From contig CAIWHP010000273.1 in assembly GCA_903912445.1 (NCBI GenBank), positions 30,171 to 94,170 of the forward strand: DNA of 64,000 bases, read 5' to 3'. Made by a program: the position numbers and the translations under genes. The notes beneath the pieces were generated by a model. That model searched no databases and was not told the DNA's origin. It was given only the letters and a program-made list of their open reading frames with translations. Source of the DNA: an uncultured Lentisphaerota bacterium. GTDB taxonomy: Bacteria > Verrucomicrobiota > Kiritimatiellia > CAIQIC01. Of this stretch, positions 52,038 to 60,267 are shown piece by piece (positions within the stretch are counted from its first letter, which is position 1; every line of letters begins with the position of its first letter).

Positions 52038-53560
52038 CAAGGGCTACCCGACTTTTTTCCCTGTGCGGCGGCGGCATTTTCTTCCGGCCACGGCGGCGGT
52101 TGGAATTCCGGTTTGGTCCAATCCTTCTGCGGCGGCGTCTGCCACAGCGGCGGCGCCATTTCCTTGTTCCACGCCTGCCACTGCGCGTTGAGCCGCTGCA
52201 CCACGTCCGGTTTTTCGGCGGCGAGATTCTTGCTCTCGGCGATGTCGGCGTCCAGGTCGTAGAGCTCGCGCTTCGCGATCTTTTCACCGGTGAGCAACTT
52301 GTAGCGTCCTTCGCGGATCGCGCCGCGCGCCTGCTCTTTCCAAAACAGCCGGTCGTGCGGCGCGGCCTGCGTCTGTCCGGTGAGATGCGGCAGCAGATTC
52401 ACACCGTCGAGCCCCATCCCCTGCGGCGCGCCGCCGGCGAGCGCGAGCGCGGTCGCGCCCATGTCGAACGCGGACACCGGCTGCGCATAGGTGACGCCCG
52501 CCGGTAGCGTGCCTTTCCACGACGCAACGAACGGCACGCGGATGCCGCCTTCATAGAGCGTGCCCTTCCAGCCGCGCAGCGGATGATTCGAGCTCGGATA
52601 GCCCGGCTTGCCGTCGTGGCTGTTCGCGCCGCCGCCGTTGTCGCTCAAAAAGAAAATCAGCGTGTGCTCGTCGAGCTGGCTCTCGTGAACGGCGGCAAGC
52701 ACCTGGCCGACACCCTGATCGAGCTTCGAGACCATCGCCACATAGGTACGGCGCAATTCCGCCGAGATGCCGTCGAGGCGCGCCATCTTCTGCACATCGA
52801 ACTTCACCACTTCATCCTTTGGCGCATCATAGGGCGAGTGCGGAGCGTTGTAGGCGAGGTAGAGGAAGAACGGCTGCCTTGCCTGCGCCGAGCCTGTCGA
52901 GGCGTGCCGCCGGATGAACGCAGCGGCCTCATCGCTGAACAGATCCGTCAGGTAGCGGTCCACCTTCACCGGTTCGTCGTTACGCAGGATCGGCAGCGTC
53001 CCGTTGACGAACCATTCCGGCCACGGCCGCTTCGGAAGCTTTCGTCCGTAATATTCCCGCGGAAAATAATCATGCCCGCCGCCGAGGAAGCCGAACCATT
53101 CGCTGAAGCCCATCCGGTTCGGATGCCGGTCGGCGGTCGTGCCCAGGTGCCACTTGCCGATGCCGCCGGTCACGTAGCCGAGTTGTTGCAGCGCGCGCGG
53201 CACGGTCATGAGGCCCGGCGGCAGACCTTGGTCGGCGGCGAGCACCGGCGTCGGGTTCGTGTAGAAACCGAAGCGATGCGAATCGCGCCCAGTGATGATG
53301 CCCGCGCGCGACGGTGCGCAGGCGCACCACGACACATAGCCCGAGGAGAAGCGCACGCCGCCCTGCGCCAAGCGGTCAATGTTCGGCGTCGGCAAATCGC
53401 CGAGCCCTTGAAAGCCCACGTCGGCATAACCGAGATCATCGGCGAGAATGATGATCACGTTCGGCCGGTGCGCCGCGGCCGGCTCCGCGGCGTGCAGTGC
53501 CACACAGAACATCAACAGAAATGACGCGACAACAGGCCCCATCCGTGGCTTCATTTTCAT
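52037..53560 (-). CDS. Exported sulfatase (CAPSR) with repeat-derived loop
   Basis: A 507-residue sulfatase. The signal peptide is about residues 1-24, then HRPNVIIILADDLGYADVG. The formylglycine site is CAPSR (Cys81, Arg85). Other motifs are GGIGKWHLGT and FFLSDNGGGANSHDG. Residues 221-229 (STGSAQARQ) are encoded by a B repeat inserted just before the conserved PFFLYLAYN strand. The ATG overlaps the upstream stop (ATGA 53560-53557), and its own stop overlaps the next ATG (TGATG). It is therefore the middle of a chain of tightly coupled sulfatases (56606 to 50118), which implies that several sulfate positions are removed by enzymes made together. The C-terminus is Pro/Trp-rich and probably unstructured. 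Confidence 0.92.
   Translation of the reverse strand: MKMKPRMGPVVASFLLMFCVALHAAEPAAAHRPNVIIILADDLGYADVGFQGLGDLPTPNIDRLAQGGVRFSSGYVSWCACAPSRAGIITGRDSHRFGFYTNPTPVLAADQGLPPGLMTVPRALQQLGYVTGGIGKWHLGTTADRHPNRMGFSEWFGFLGGGHDYFPREYYGRKLPKRPWPEWFVNGTLPILRNDEPVKVDRYLTDLFSDEAAAFIRRHASTGSAQARQPFFLYLAYNAPHSPYDAPKDEVVKFDVQKMARLDGISAELRRTYVAMVSKLDQGVGQVLAAVHESQLDEHTLIFFLSDNGGGANSHDGKPGYPSSNHPLRGWKGTLYEGGIRVPFVASWKGTLPAGVTYAQPVSAFDMGATALALAGGAPQGMGLDGVNLLPHLTGQTQAAPHDRLFWKEQARGAIREGRYKLLTGEKIAKRELYDLDADIAESKNLAAEKPDVVQRLNAQWQAWNKEMAPPLWQTPPQKDWTKPEFQPPPWPEENAAAAQGKKSGSP
52882..52904. repeat. Repeat B inside a sulfatase gene
   Basis: CCTGCGCCGAGCCTGTCGAGG, a diverged copy read in frame as part of S-T-G-S-A-Q-A-R. 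Confidence 0.55.
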
Positions 53561-55113
53561 GGCTTCGCTTTTTCTGGCAGCAATTTTTCCCACTGTTTCC
53601 GGTCATAGGCCAACGGCGGTTTCTGGACAACGATCCAGTCATCAAATTGTTTGCGCAACCGGCGCACCACGTCCGGATTTTGTTTGGACACGTCCTGCCA
53701 TTCGCAGGGATCCTGGGTCATGTCGATCAGCGCCGGAGCGAGGTTGTCCCAAGCCACGAGTTTCCATTGCGGCGTGCGCACGTACCAGCAGGGCAGAAAA
53801 TTTCCCTTCTTGAGTCCGCTGGCTCTGCCGGCGAGTTCAGCAAAAGCAGGACTCCACTCCTCGCCGGGAAAGGGCTCGCTGGCCTCGCCGGCCCAGCAGA
53901 GCGTACGCTCTTTCTCGCCGGCGGATGTGCCTTGGAGGATGGGCAGAAAACTACGGCCATCCAATGTGTAGCTGTCCGGGATTTTGATCCCGGCGTAATC
54001 CAAGGCGGTGGGCAAAACATCCATCATGGAAATCAACGCGTCGCTGGCCTTGGCCGCGCCCTTGGGCAGGCAGGCGATGAACGGCACGCGCACGCCACCT
54101 TCCCACGGAGTCCATTTGCCGCCGCGGAACGGACCGTTGCCCGGCACCGGCACGTTATAGTTCGGCGAATTAAAGCCCACGCTCTTGGGCGCCCCGGCCC
54201 CATTGTCGGCCCCGAACAGGATGAGCGTGTTCTCGAAACGCCCGCTACGCTTGAGCTCGGCCACGATCCGCCCAATGCCCTGATCCATGCCGTAGATGGT
54301 GGCAAAGTGTACGTCCACGATATCGGAGCCGCTCTTGAAGTGATCAATATATTTCTGCGGCGGACGCGGCGTCGGCCCGTGCGGCTCGTTGTAGGCCACA
54401 TAGAGGAAGAAGGGGCGCTGCTCCTTGTCGGCGCGCTGGAGAAATGCGACAGCCTCGTCGGAAATTTGGTCGGCCAGCCAGCCATTCGCCGGCACGCTTT
54501 TGTTGTTGCGCTGAAGAAGCTTCGAGTCGTATTTCTCCGTGTGCGCGCGGTCGAAGCCAAAGAAATAGTCGAAGCCGCGATCGTTCGGATGCTGGCCCGG
54601 CTTGCTGCCGAGATGCCATTTTCCGCAGAGGCCGGTCAGGTAGCCGGCCTCCTTGAACAAACGCACCGGAAAGTTCACCTCGGCAGGCACGCCTCTGACC
54701 GTGCCAGACACGATGTCGTCATTGCAGTAGACACCGAAACCTTGCGGATAGCGCGCGCTCATGAGCAACGACCGCGCCGGCGCACAGGTCGGCGCCGACA
54801 GAAACGAGGTGAACCGTACGCCGCTCCTGGCAAGCGCATCCATGGTGGGCATGCATTTGCGGGCCGCTGCAAAACAAACGTCAATGGGCGCTTTTTTATC
54901 CGTGCACGCTTGGATGGCACGATATTGCGCCGCATTCGGCGAACCGAGATTCCCGGCGGAGGCGATATCCAGGTACGCACCCAACTCGCAATGGCCCTGA
55001 TCGTCGGAGAGAATCACGATCGCGTTCGGTCGGCGCGCTGCGGACGGCTCCGCGGCGTGCAGCGCTGCGCACGGGAGCAGACCTAGGGCCAGCAGGCATG
55101 TCAGGATTTTCAT
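53557..55113 (-). CDS. Exported sulfatase (CAPAR) with an N-terminal insertion
   Basis: A 518-residue sulfatase. The signal peptide ends at about HAAEPSA, followed by RRPNAIVILSDDQGHCELG. The formylglycine site CAPAR has its Cys at residue 110 and Arg at 114. That is about 30-35 residues later than in the neighbours, because a segment with three extra cysteines (YLDIASAGNLGS to FAAARKCMP, about 48-89) is inserted after the first strand. GKWHLGSK, FFGFDRAHTEKYDSK and LFGADNGAGAP follow; the usual S/T-D-N-G is A-D-N-G. Both ends are coupled by ATGA overlaps. The substrate is unknown, but the insertion sits near the active site and may change specificity. Confidence 0.92.
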   Translation of the reverse strand: MKILTCLLALGLLPCAALHAAEPSAARRPNAIVILSDDQGHCELGAYLDIASAGNLGSPNAAQYRAIQACTDKKAPIDVCFAAARKCMPTMDALARSGVRFTSFLSAPTCAPARSLLMSARYPQGFGVYCNDDIVSGTVRGVPAEVNFPVRLFKEAGYLTGLCGKWHLGSKPGQHPNDRGFDYFFGFDRAHTEKYDSKLLQRNNKSVPANGWLADQISDEAVAFLQRADKEQRPFFLYVAYNEPHGPTPRPPQKYIDHFKSGSDIVDVHFATIYGMDQGIGRIVAELKRSGRFENTLILFGADNGAGAPKSVGFNSPNYNVPVPGNGPFRGGKWTPWEGGVRVPFIACLPKGAAKASDALISMMDVLPTALDYAGIKIPDSYTLDGRSFLPILQGTSAGEKERTLCWAGEASEPFPGEEWSPAFAELAGRASGLKKGNFLPCWYVRTPQWKLVAWDNLAPALIDMTQDPCEWQDVSKQNPDVVRRLRKQFDDWIVVQKPPLAYDRKQWEKLLPEKAKP

Positions 55114-56606
55114 GGCGTGCGGCCCTTGGGGGCTTTTTGCGCCTCTGCCTCGCGCAGGCGCTGGACTTTCGACCGGGCGCCATCGGCGAGGTTCACCTGC
55201 GTCGAGCACAGCTGCGCCAGAAGCTGGGCCCGCATCCGGTGGAGCGTTTCGCGATGTTCCGGCGCACCGGCGAGATCGTGCATTTCCAACGGGTCATCCT
55301 GAAGGTCAAACAGGCATTCTCCTTTTTCATCCGTCCAATATTTGAAGCGTGCGTCGCGGGCCATGAGGCGCTGCGCCGTGCCCTTGCCGATCTCGCTGAG
55401 CACAAGCTCGCGGACGGCGGTCTGCCTGCCCGTGGCGACGGGCAGCAGCGACTTCGCAAAGCGCCCCGGCGTCACCTCGCCGCCGATGGCCTCCACGATG
55501 GTCGGGTAGATATCCATCATCTGTGCCAGTGCCGCGGTGCGCCCGGCCTTCACGTGGCCCGGCCAGCGGAGCACCAGCGGCACCCGGGCGGCTTCCTCAT
55601 AAAAGCGGCCCTTCGTCAGCGCGCCGTGCGCGCCCATCATCTCGCCATGGTCGGCGGTGAACACCACGAGCGCCCCATCCCACGTGCCGCGCGCCTGCAG
55701 TGCCCCGACGAGCCGCCCGACACACTGGTCCACGAGCGCGATTTTGCCGAGATAGTTGGCCAGCAGCTTCCGCACGGCGGCGTGATCGAGTGTCCGGCCG
55801 TCGCGCTGGAAGGTCTCCGGCACATTCGCGGGCAACGTGAGCTTGTCCGGATCGAACATCTGGGCGAACTCGCCCGGCGCGTCCAACGGAGGATGCGGCG
55901 AGTGCAGGCTTACCACCAGGCACAGCGGCTTTGCCTGCGGCTGGCGGCGGATGAAGTCCACGGCCGCGCCGGTGACGAAGCCGTCGTGATAATCCTCCGG
56001 TTTTACCAGGCTGGCGCGCGGCTCATATTCCCAATCCAGATAACGTTGGCGCAGATCCGCGGCCACGGCGTCGAGCACGCCCAGTTCCCGGAGGTGTTGC
56101 GCGTAAGCATCCTTCGCCGTCGCCGCGTCCACCGGTCCGGACACATCCAGCACATAGTCCAGCCCCAGCGCGCGGTGATAGTCGTCGAGGCTCGCGAACT
56201 CGCTCTTCCAGTCGGTACCCGTGAACCAGTGCAGCTTGCCGATCTGCGCCGTCGTGTAGCCCGCCCGCCGGATGTCGCGGAACATCGGCGCCACCGCCGG
56301 CGGCAGATGATACTGGTTCGGGTTGCCCCACACCGCGTGCCCATGGTTGTGCGGATAGAGCCCGGTGAGCAGCGAAATCCGCGCCGGCACGCAGACCGGC
56401 GCAGGTGTGTAGCAGGCGTCGAAGATCAGCCCCTCGCCCGCGATGCGATCCAGTTGCGGCGTGCGCACCTGCGGCTGGTCCCAGCTCACATAGCGCGGGC
56501 TCCACTGATCGGTGAGGATGACGAGGACGTCGGGCCTCGCCGGCGCCGCAGGTGTTGCCAGCGTCGCGCCCAGCAGCGCCACAACCAGCAGCAGGCACGA
56601 GGGCAT
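55110..56606 (-). CDS. Exported sulfatase, DQ subtype (CVPAR)
   Basis: A 498-residue sulfatase. The signal peptide is MPSCLLLVVALLGATLATPA, and the first metal motif is VLVILTDQW. The formylglycine site is CVPAR (Cys72, Arg76), followed by LLTGLYPHNHGH. The usual G-K-W-H is G-K-L-H-W. FTADHGEMMGAHG supplies later metal ligands. The DQ and GEMMGAHG features link it to the choline-sulfatase-like group. Although the frame is open for another 86 codons, that part runs through palindromes and reads as low-complexity peptide, so I start at the ATG at 56606 (one codon earlier, at 56609, is equally possible). It heads the coupled chain down to 50118. Confidence 0.91.
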   Translation of the reverse strand: MPSCLLLVVALLGATLATPAAPARPDVLVILTDQWSPRYVSWDQPQVRTPQLDRIAGEGLIFDACYTPAPVCVPARISLLTGLYPHNHGHAVWGNPNQYHLPPAVAPMFRDIRRAGYTTAQIGKLHWFTGTDWKSEFASLDDYHRALGLDYVLDVSGPVDAATAKDAYAQHLRELGVLDAVAADLRQRYLDWEYEPRASLVKPEDYHDGFVTGAAVDFIRRQPQAKPLCLVVSLHSPHPPLDAPGEFAQMFDPDKLTLPANVPETFQRDGRTLDHAAVRKLLANYLGKIALVDQCVGRLVGALQARGTWDGALVVFTADHGEMMGAHGALTKGRFYEEAARVPLVLRWPGHVKAGRTAALAQMMDIYPTIVEAIGGEVTPGRFAKSLLPVATGRQTAVRELVLSEIGKGTAQRLMARDARFKYWTDEKGECLFDLQDDPLEMHDLAGAPEHRETLHRMRAQLLAQLCSTQVNLADGARSKVQRLREAEAQKAPKGRTP

Positions 56607-56624
56607 CATGACCGGCCCTGTCCG

Positions 56625-56675
56625 TTTTCCAAGGCTTGGGAAAACCCATGTTCCGTATTTCCAACCCTTGGAAAC
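56625..56675. promoter_or_regulatory. Palindrome A array (2 units) upstream of a sulfatase
   Basis: CCAAGGCTTGG (centre 56634) and CCAACCCTTGG (centre 56666) are 32 bp apart and lie 19-69 bp upstream of the ATG at 56606. Confidence 0.7.
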
Positions 56676-56689
56676 GCCCCGTGTGGACT

Positions 56690-56792
56690 GCGCAAGCTTG
56701 CTTGCGCCTTTCCCCGCTCGGCGCGGCGGTCTCCCGCCCTCGCGACCACCGCGAAGCAAGCTTCGCGAAACAAGGCGGCAGCAAGCTGCCGC
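56690..56792. repeat. Three perfect GC-rich hairpins with AAGCTT-like centres
   Basis: GCGCAAGCTTGCTTGCGC (56690-56707), GCGAAGCAAGCTTCGC (56751-56766) and GCGGCAGCAAGCTGCCGC (56775-56792) are perfect inverted repeats with 2-nt centres. They fill the gap between the stop at 56821 and the palindrome A pair. They could terminate transcription from the upstream sulfatase or be a distinct mobile-repeat family. Confidence 0.65.
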
Positions 56793-56820
56793 ACTCCACC
56801 TGGAACCCGCTGCCTTCATG

Positions 56821-58518
56821 TCACGGCTTGCCGCCCTTGATGAATTCCTCGCGGCCCACGAAGCCATCCTTGTTGGCGTCGAATTTCGGGAAGCGCTTCG
56901 GCGCTTCCTCGGGGTCGGGTTGGTTGGCGAGGAACTCCTCGCGCGTCAGCTTGCCGTCCTGATCCTTGTCGCGTTGATCGAACATCGCGCCGCGGTCCTG
57001 CTTCGGCTTGCCCGCGGCCGCTTCTTTTTTCGCGCCCTTGCCGCCCGCCTGGATTTGCGGTTTGGCCTCGGGCTGCCTGGCGAGGATGGCGCGAAGCTGG
57101 GCGACGATTTCCGGTTTCTCGGCGGCGAGGTTTTTCGTTTCGGCCGGGTCGGCCTCGTAGTCATAGAGTTCGTACACGGCGGTGTCGGCTGGCGCGCCGA
57201 TCGGTTTCCATTCCACGAGGCGGTAGCGGGTGGTGCGGACGGCGCGACCCATGGCCTGGCTGCGCGGGAAAACGTGGAACACGGCCTCCTTGGTCAGCGC
57301 CGCCGGGTTCTTCAGCGCGGCGACAAAGCTCGCCCCGTCGAGCCCCTGCGGCGCGGGCAAGCCGGCCAGTTCGCAGAGCGAGGGATAGAGGTCCACCGTC
57401 TCGGCCAGCGCGCCGGTCTTCGCGCCGGCCTTGGCGACGCCAGGGGCCACCACGATGAACGGGATGCGCGCGGCCTGTTCGTAGTTGGTGTGCTTGCACC
57501 ACATGCCGTGATCGCCGAGGTGCCACCCGTGATCGCCCCAGAGGACAATGATCGTGTTCCGCGCCAGACCCTGCTGGTCGAGCGCGTCGAGCACGCGGCC
57601 CAGTTGGGCGTCCATGTAGCTGGTCGCGGCGTGATAGCCGTGGAGCAGCAGGCGCGTCTTCGCATCGTCGAGCGCTCCAACCTCGGGGATATCGCTGTAC
57701 TGGCGCAGTTCGCCCCACGTGGTGGGCGCAAACTCCGGTGCGCCGATGGGCGGCGTCTTCAGCGCCGGCAGCGGGAAGGCGGCGCGGTCATAAAGGTCCC
57801 AATATTTTTTTGGAGCGACGAACGGCAGGTGCGGCTTGAGGAAGCCGACGGCGATGAACCACGGCTCGCCGGGCTTGCCCTTGGCGGCGCGCAGGCGGGC
57901 GATGGCTTCGTCGGCGATCAGGCCATCACCATACGTATTATCGGCTACATCAGCGCACTCTGTGGTCGCACCGCGCGGGCCGCCGACCTTGGAGGGGCGC
58001 GTGCTGGCGGTACTCTCCTTGAGCTGGTAGCCGCCGCCTTTCGGCTTCCAAGACGGCACCGACCAGGAGGCCTCGTCCTCGAAGTTGCCGTGGCCGACAT
58101 GCATGATCTTGCCCATCGCCTCGGTGCGGTAGCCGTGCTTCTGGAAATACTGCGCCACAGTGATGGCCTCGGGCACGGCCTTGCGGAAGTTGGTCGCCAG
58201 GTCGTAGATGCCGATGCTGGACGAGCGCAGGCCCGTCATCAGCGCATTCCGCGACGGCGCACAGACCGCCTGGTTGCAGAACGCGCGCTCGAACAACACG
58301 CCGCGCGCAGCCAGTCGGTCGATGTTCGGCGACTTGACCAGCGGTGCGCCGTAGCACCCGAGCAACGGCTTGAGGTCGTCCACGCAAATCAGCAGGACAT
58401 TGGGCCTGCCCCGGGCGGGGTCGAGGGGCTGCTCCGCTGCTGTCAGCGTGAGCGGCAACGCCAACAGCGCGGCGGCGGCCATCCATAAACCACGGACCAA
58501 CGTATTACCGGCCTGCAT
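56821..58518 (-). CDS. Exported iduronate-2-sulfatase-like sulfatase with EF-hand tail (CAPSR)
   Basis: A 565-residue sulfatase. A signal-type segment (GLWMAAAALLALPLTLTAA) is followed by a B-repeat-derived linker (PLDPARG) and RPNVLLICVDDLKPLLGCYG. The formylglycine site is CAPSR (Cys86, Arg90), followed by LMTGLRSSSIGIYDL. GKIMH, VGFLKPHLPFVAP and LWGDHGWHLGDHG mark the iduronate-2-sulfatase-like subgroup. After residue 490 a Lys/Ala linker leads to two EF-hand loops, DKDQDGKLTREE and DANKDGFVGREE, which should bind calcium. A perfect AAGGAG precedes the ATG. The next gene upstream (58531-60267) has the same architecture and a nearly identical tail, so the pair arose by duplication. Confidence 0.94.
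   Translation of the reverse strand: MQAGNTLVRGLWMAAAALLALPLTLTAAEQPLDPARGRPNVLLICVDDLKPLLGCYGAPLVKSPNIDRLAARGVLFERAFCNQAVCAPSRNALMTGLRSSSIGIYDLATNFRKAVPEAITVAQYFQKHGYRTEAMGKIMHVGHGNFEDEASWSVPSWKPKGGGYQLKESTASTRPSKVGGPRGATTECADVADNTYGDGLIADEAIARLRAAKGKPGEPWFIAVGFLKPHLPFVAPKKYWDLYDRAAFPLPALKTPPIGAPEFAPTTWGELRQYSDIPEVGALDDAKTRLLLHGYHAATSYMDAQLGRVLDALDQQGLARNTIIVLWGDHGWHLGDHGMWCKHTNYEQAARIPFIVVAPGVAKAGAKTGALAETVDLYPSLCELAGLPAPQGLDGASFVAALKNPAALTKEAVFHVFPRSQAMGRAVRTTRYRLVEWKPIGAPADTAVYELYDYEADPAETKNLAAEKPEIVAQLRAILARQPEAKPQIQAGGKGAKKEAAAGKPKQDRGAMFDQRDKDQDGKLTREEFLANQPDPEEAPKRFPKFDANKDGFVGREEFIKGGKP
58405..58429. repeat. Repeat B just before the sulfatase fold
   Basis: CTGCCCCGGGCGGGGTCGAG, read in frame as P-L-D-P-A-R-G immediately before R-P-N. 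Confidence 0.65.
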
Positions 58519-58530
58519 GCGGTCTCCTTT

Positions 58531-60267
58531 TTACGGCTTACCGCCCTTGATGAATTCCTCGCGGTCCACGAAACCGTCCTTGTTCTTGTCGAACAAGGGA
58601 AATCGTTTCGGCGCTTCCTCGGGATCGGGCTGGCTGGCGAGGAACTCCTCGCGGGTGAGCTTGCCGTCGTGGCTCTTATCTTTCTTGTCGAACATTGTGC
58701 CGCGATCCTGCTTCGGCTTCGTCGGCTCGGTTTTCCCCTGCTTGATGCCCTTCCCCTTGCCGCCCTCATAGGAAATCAGCGGCGGGATAAAAGCGCTCAG
58801 GCGTTTGACGATGTCGGGATGTTGATCGGCGAGGTTCTTCGACTCGGCGGGATCGTTCTGCTCGTCATAGAGCTCGGTCGCGGCGATGCTGCCATCGGTC
58901 CGGTCGCGCCACGCGGTCATGCGCCAGCGCTCGTCGCGGATGCTGTAGCCCATGAGCTGTTTGTTGCCGGTCACGCCGCCGCCGCGCGGATACTGGCTGA
59001 TCGCCACCTTCCGCCCCGCGGGCGCCGCGGGATTTTCGAGCCACGGTTTGAGGCTGACACCGTCGAGACCCGCCGGGATCGACAAGCCGCAGACATCGGC
59101 AAGCGTCGGGTAGACGTCGAGGAATTCGGCCGGCACGGCGCAGGGCTGACCCGCGCTCTTCAGGCCGGGCACGCGGAAGAACAGCGGCACGCGCGTGGCG
59201 ATTTCGAAGTTCGTGTGCTTGTGCCAGAGCCCGTGATCGCCGAGCTGCCAGCCGTGGTCGCCCCAGAGCACGACGACCGTGTTCTGCGCGAGGCCTTCCT
59301 GCTCCAGCGCGTCAAGCAGGCGGCCGATCTGCGCATCGGTGTAGCTGATGCAGGCATAGTAGCCGTGCCGCAGCGTCTTCGCGAAGTCGGTGGGGATCGG
59401 GTTCCCCTTCGGGCAGTTCGCGTAGCTGTGCAGTTCGCCGTTGTCGTGGCCGGCGTAGGCCGGCGCGCCGTCCGGCAGATGATCGATCAGCGGAAGCGGA
59501 ATCTGGTTCGGGTCATAGAGGTCCCAGTATTTTTTCGGCGCGATGAACGGCAGATGCGGCTTGAGGAAGCCGACCGCAAGGAAAAACGGCTGGTTCTTCG
59601 TTTTCAGCTCGTGCAGCTTCTTGACCGCGACCGCGGCGGTGCAGCCGTCGGGCAGCTCGTCGTCCTGCTTATCGCTGACTTCATACGCATCGCCCTTGGG
59701 CGGCTTGCCGGCCTTGCCACGCTTGCCGGCGTTGGGTTTGTCGTTGTCGGCCGGCAGCGGCTGCTTGCGATATTCCTTCACGCCGTCGTCGGTCCTGGTC
59801 ACCGTCCGCTTGGTCCAGTCGTTGGGATCCACGTCAATGGTCTGCCCGCTCGGATACCAGTGCGGCTCGTTCCACGAGCGGCCGTCCTCGAAGCCGTGGT
59901 GATAGATCTTGCTGAAGGCGACGCAGTAGTAGCCATTGGCCTTGAAGTGCTGCGGCAGCGTGATCGCGTCCGGCAGCGCGACGCGGAAATGCGTCTCCAG
60001 GTCCCACACGCGCGTCGCATCCGGCCGGCGGCTGGTCATGATCGAGCTGCGCGTCGGGCTGCACACCGCCTGCTGGCAGTACGCGCGGGTGAAGACCATG
60101 CCGCTCTTGGCGAGCCGGTCCATGTGCGGCGTCTTGACGACGCTGTTGCCATAGCAGCCCATCTCCGGCCGCATATCGTCCACGGAGATGAACAGCACGT
60201 TCATCCTGTCCGCCGCCGTCAGCGAGAGCGGCAGCGCGAGCGCGAGCAGAGCCAGCAGTCTTCTCAT
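58531..60267 (-). CDS. Exported iduronate-2-sulfatase-like sulfatase with EF-hand tail (CSPTR)
   Basis: A 578-residue sulfatase. The signal peptide is MRRLLALLALALPLSLTAA, then MNVLFISVDDMRPEMGCYG. The formylglycine site is CSPTR (Cys69, Arg73), followed by IMTSRRPDATRVWDL. VGFLKPHLPFIAPKKYWDLY and LWGDHGWQLGDHG are shared with the downstream paralogue. A Lys/Gly-rich insertion lies near residues 175-200 (KPNAGKRGKAGKPPKGD). The tail has two EF-hand loops, DKSHDGKLTREE and DKNKDGFVDREE, and ends in the same EEFIKGGKP as the neighbour. The ATG overlaps the upstream stop (ATGA), and AAAGGAAA is well placed. It ends 12 bp before the next gene. The two enzymes may act on differently placed sulfates of the same uronic-acid or related residue. 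Confidence 0.94.
   Translation of the reverse strand: MRRLLALLALALPLSLTAADRMNVLFISVDDMRPEMGCYGNSVVKTPHMDRLAKSGMVFTRAYCQQAVCSPTRSSIMTSRRPDATRVWDLETHFRVALPDAITLPQHFKANGYYCVAFSKIYHHGFEDGRSWNEPHWYPSGQTIDVDPNDWTKRTVTRTDDGVKEYRKQPLPADNDKPNAGKRGKAGKPPKGDAYEVSDKQDDELPDGCTAAVAVKKLHELKTKNQPFFLAVGFLKPHLPFIAPKKYWDLYDPNQIPLPLIDHLPDGAPAYAGHDNGELHSYANCPKGNPIPTDFAKTLRHGYYACISYTDAQIGRLLDALEQEGLAQNTVVVLWGDHGWQLGDHGLWHKHTNFEIATRVPLFFRVPGLKSAGQPCAVPAEFLDVYPTLADVCGLSIPAGLDGVSLKPWLENPAAPAGRKVAISQYPRGGGVTGNKQLMGYSIRDERWRMTAWRDRTDGSIAATELYDEQNDPAESKNLADQHPDIVKRLSAFIPPLISYEGGKGKGIKQGKTEPTKPKQDRGTMFDKKDKSHDGKLTREEFLASQPDPEEAPKRFPLFDKNKDGFVDREEFIKGGKP

Noticed and set aside
56610-56867. 86-codon N-terminal extension of the sulfatase at 55110-56606
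   Set aside because: It reads through two palindromes and the hairpin cluster, and the signal peptide begins only at 56606-56609.
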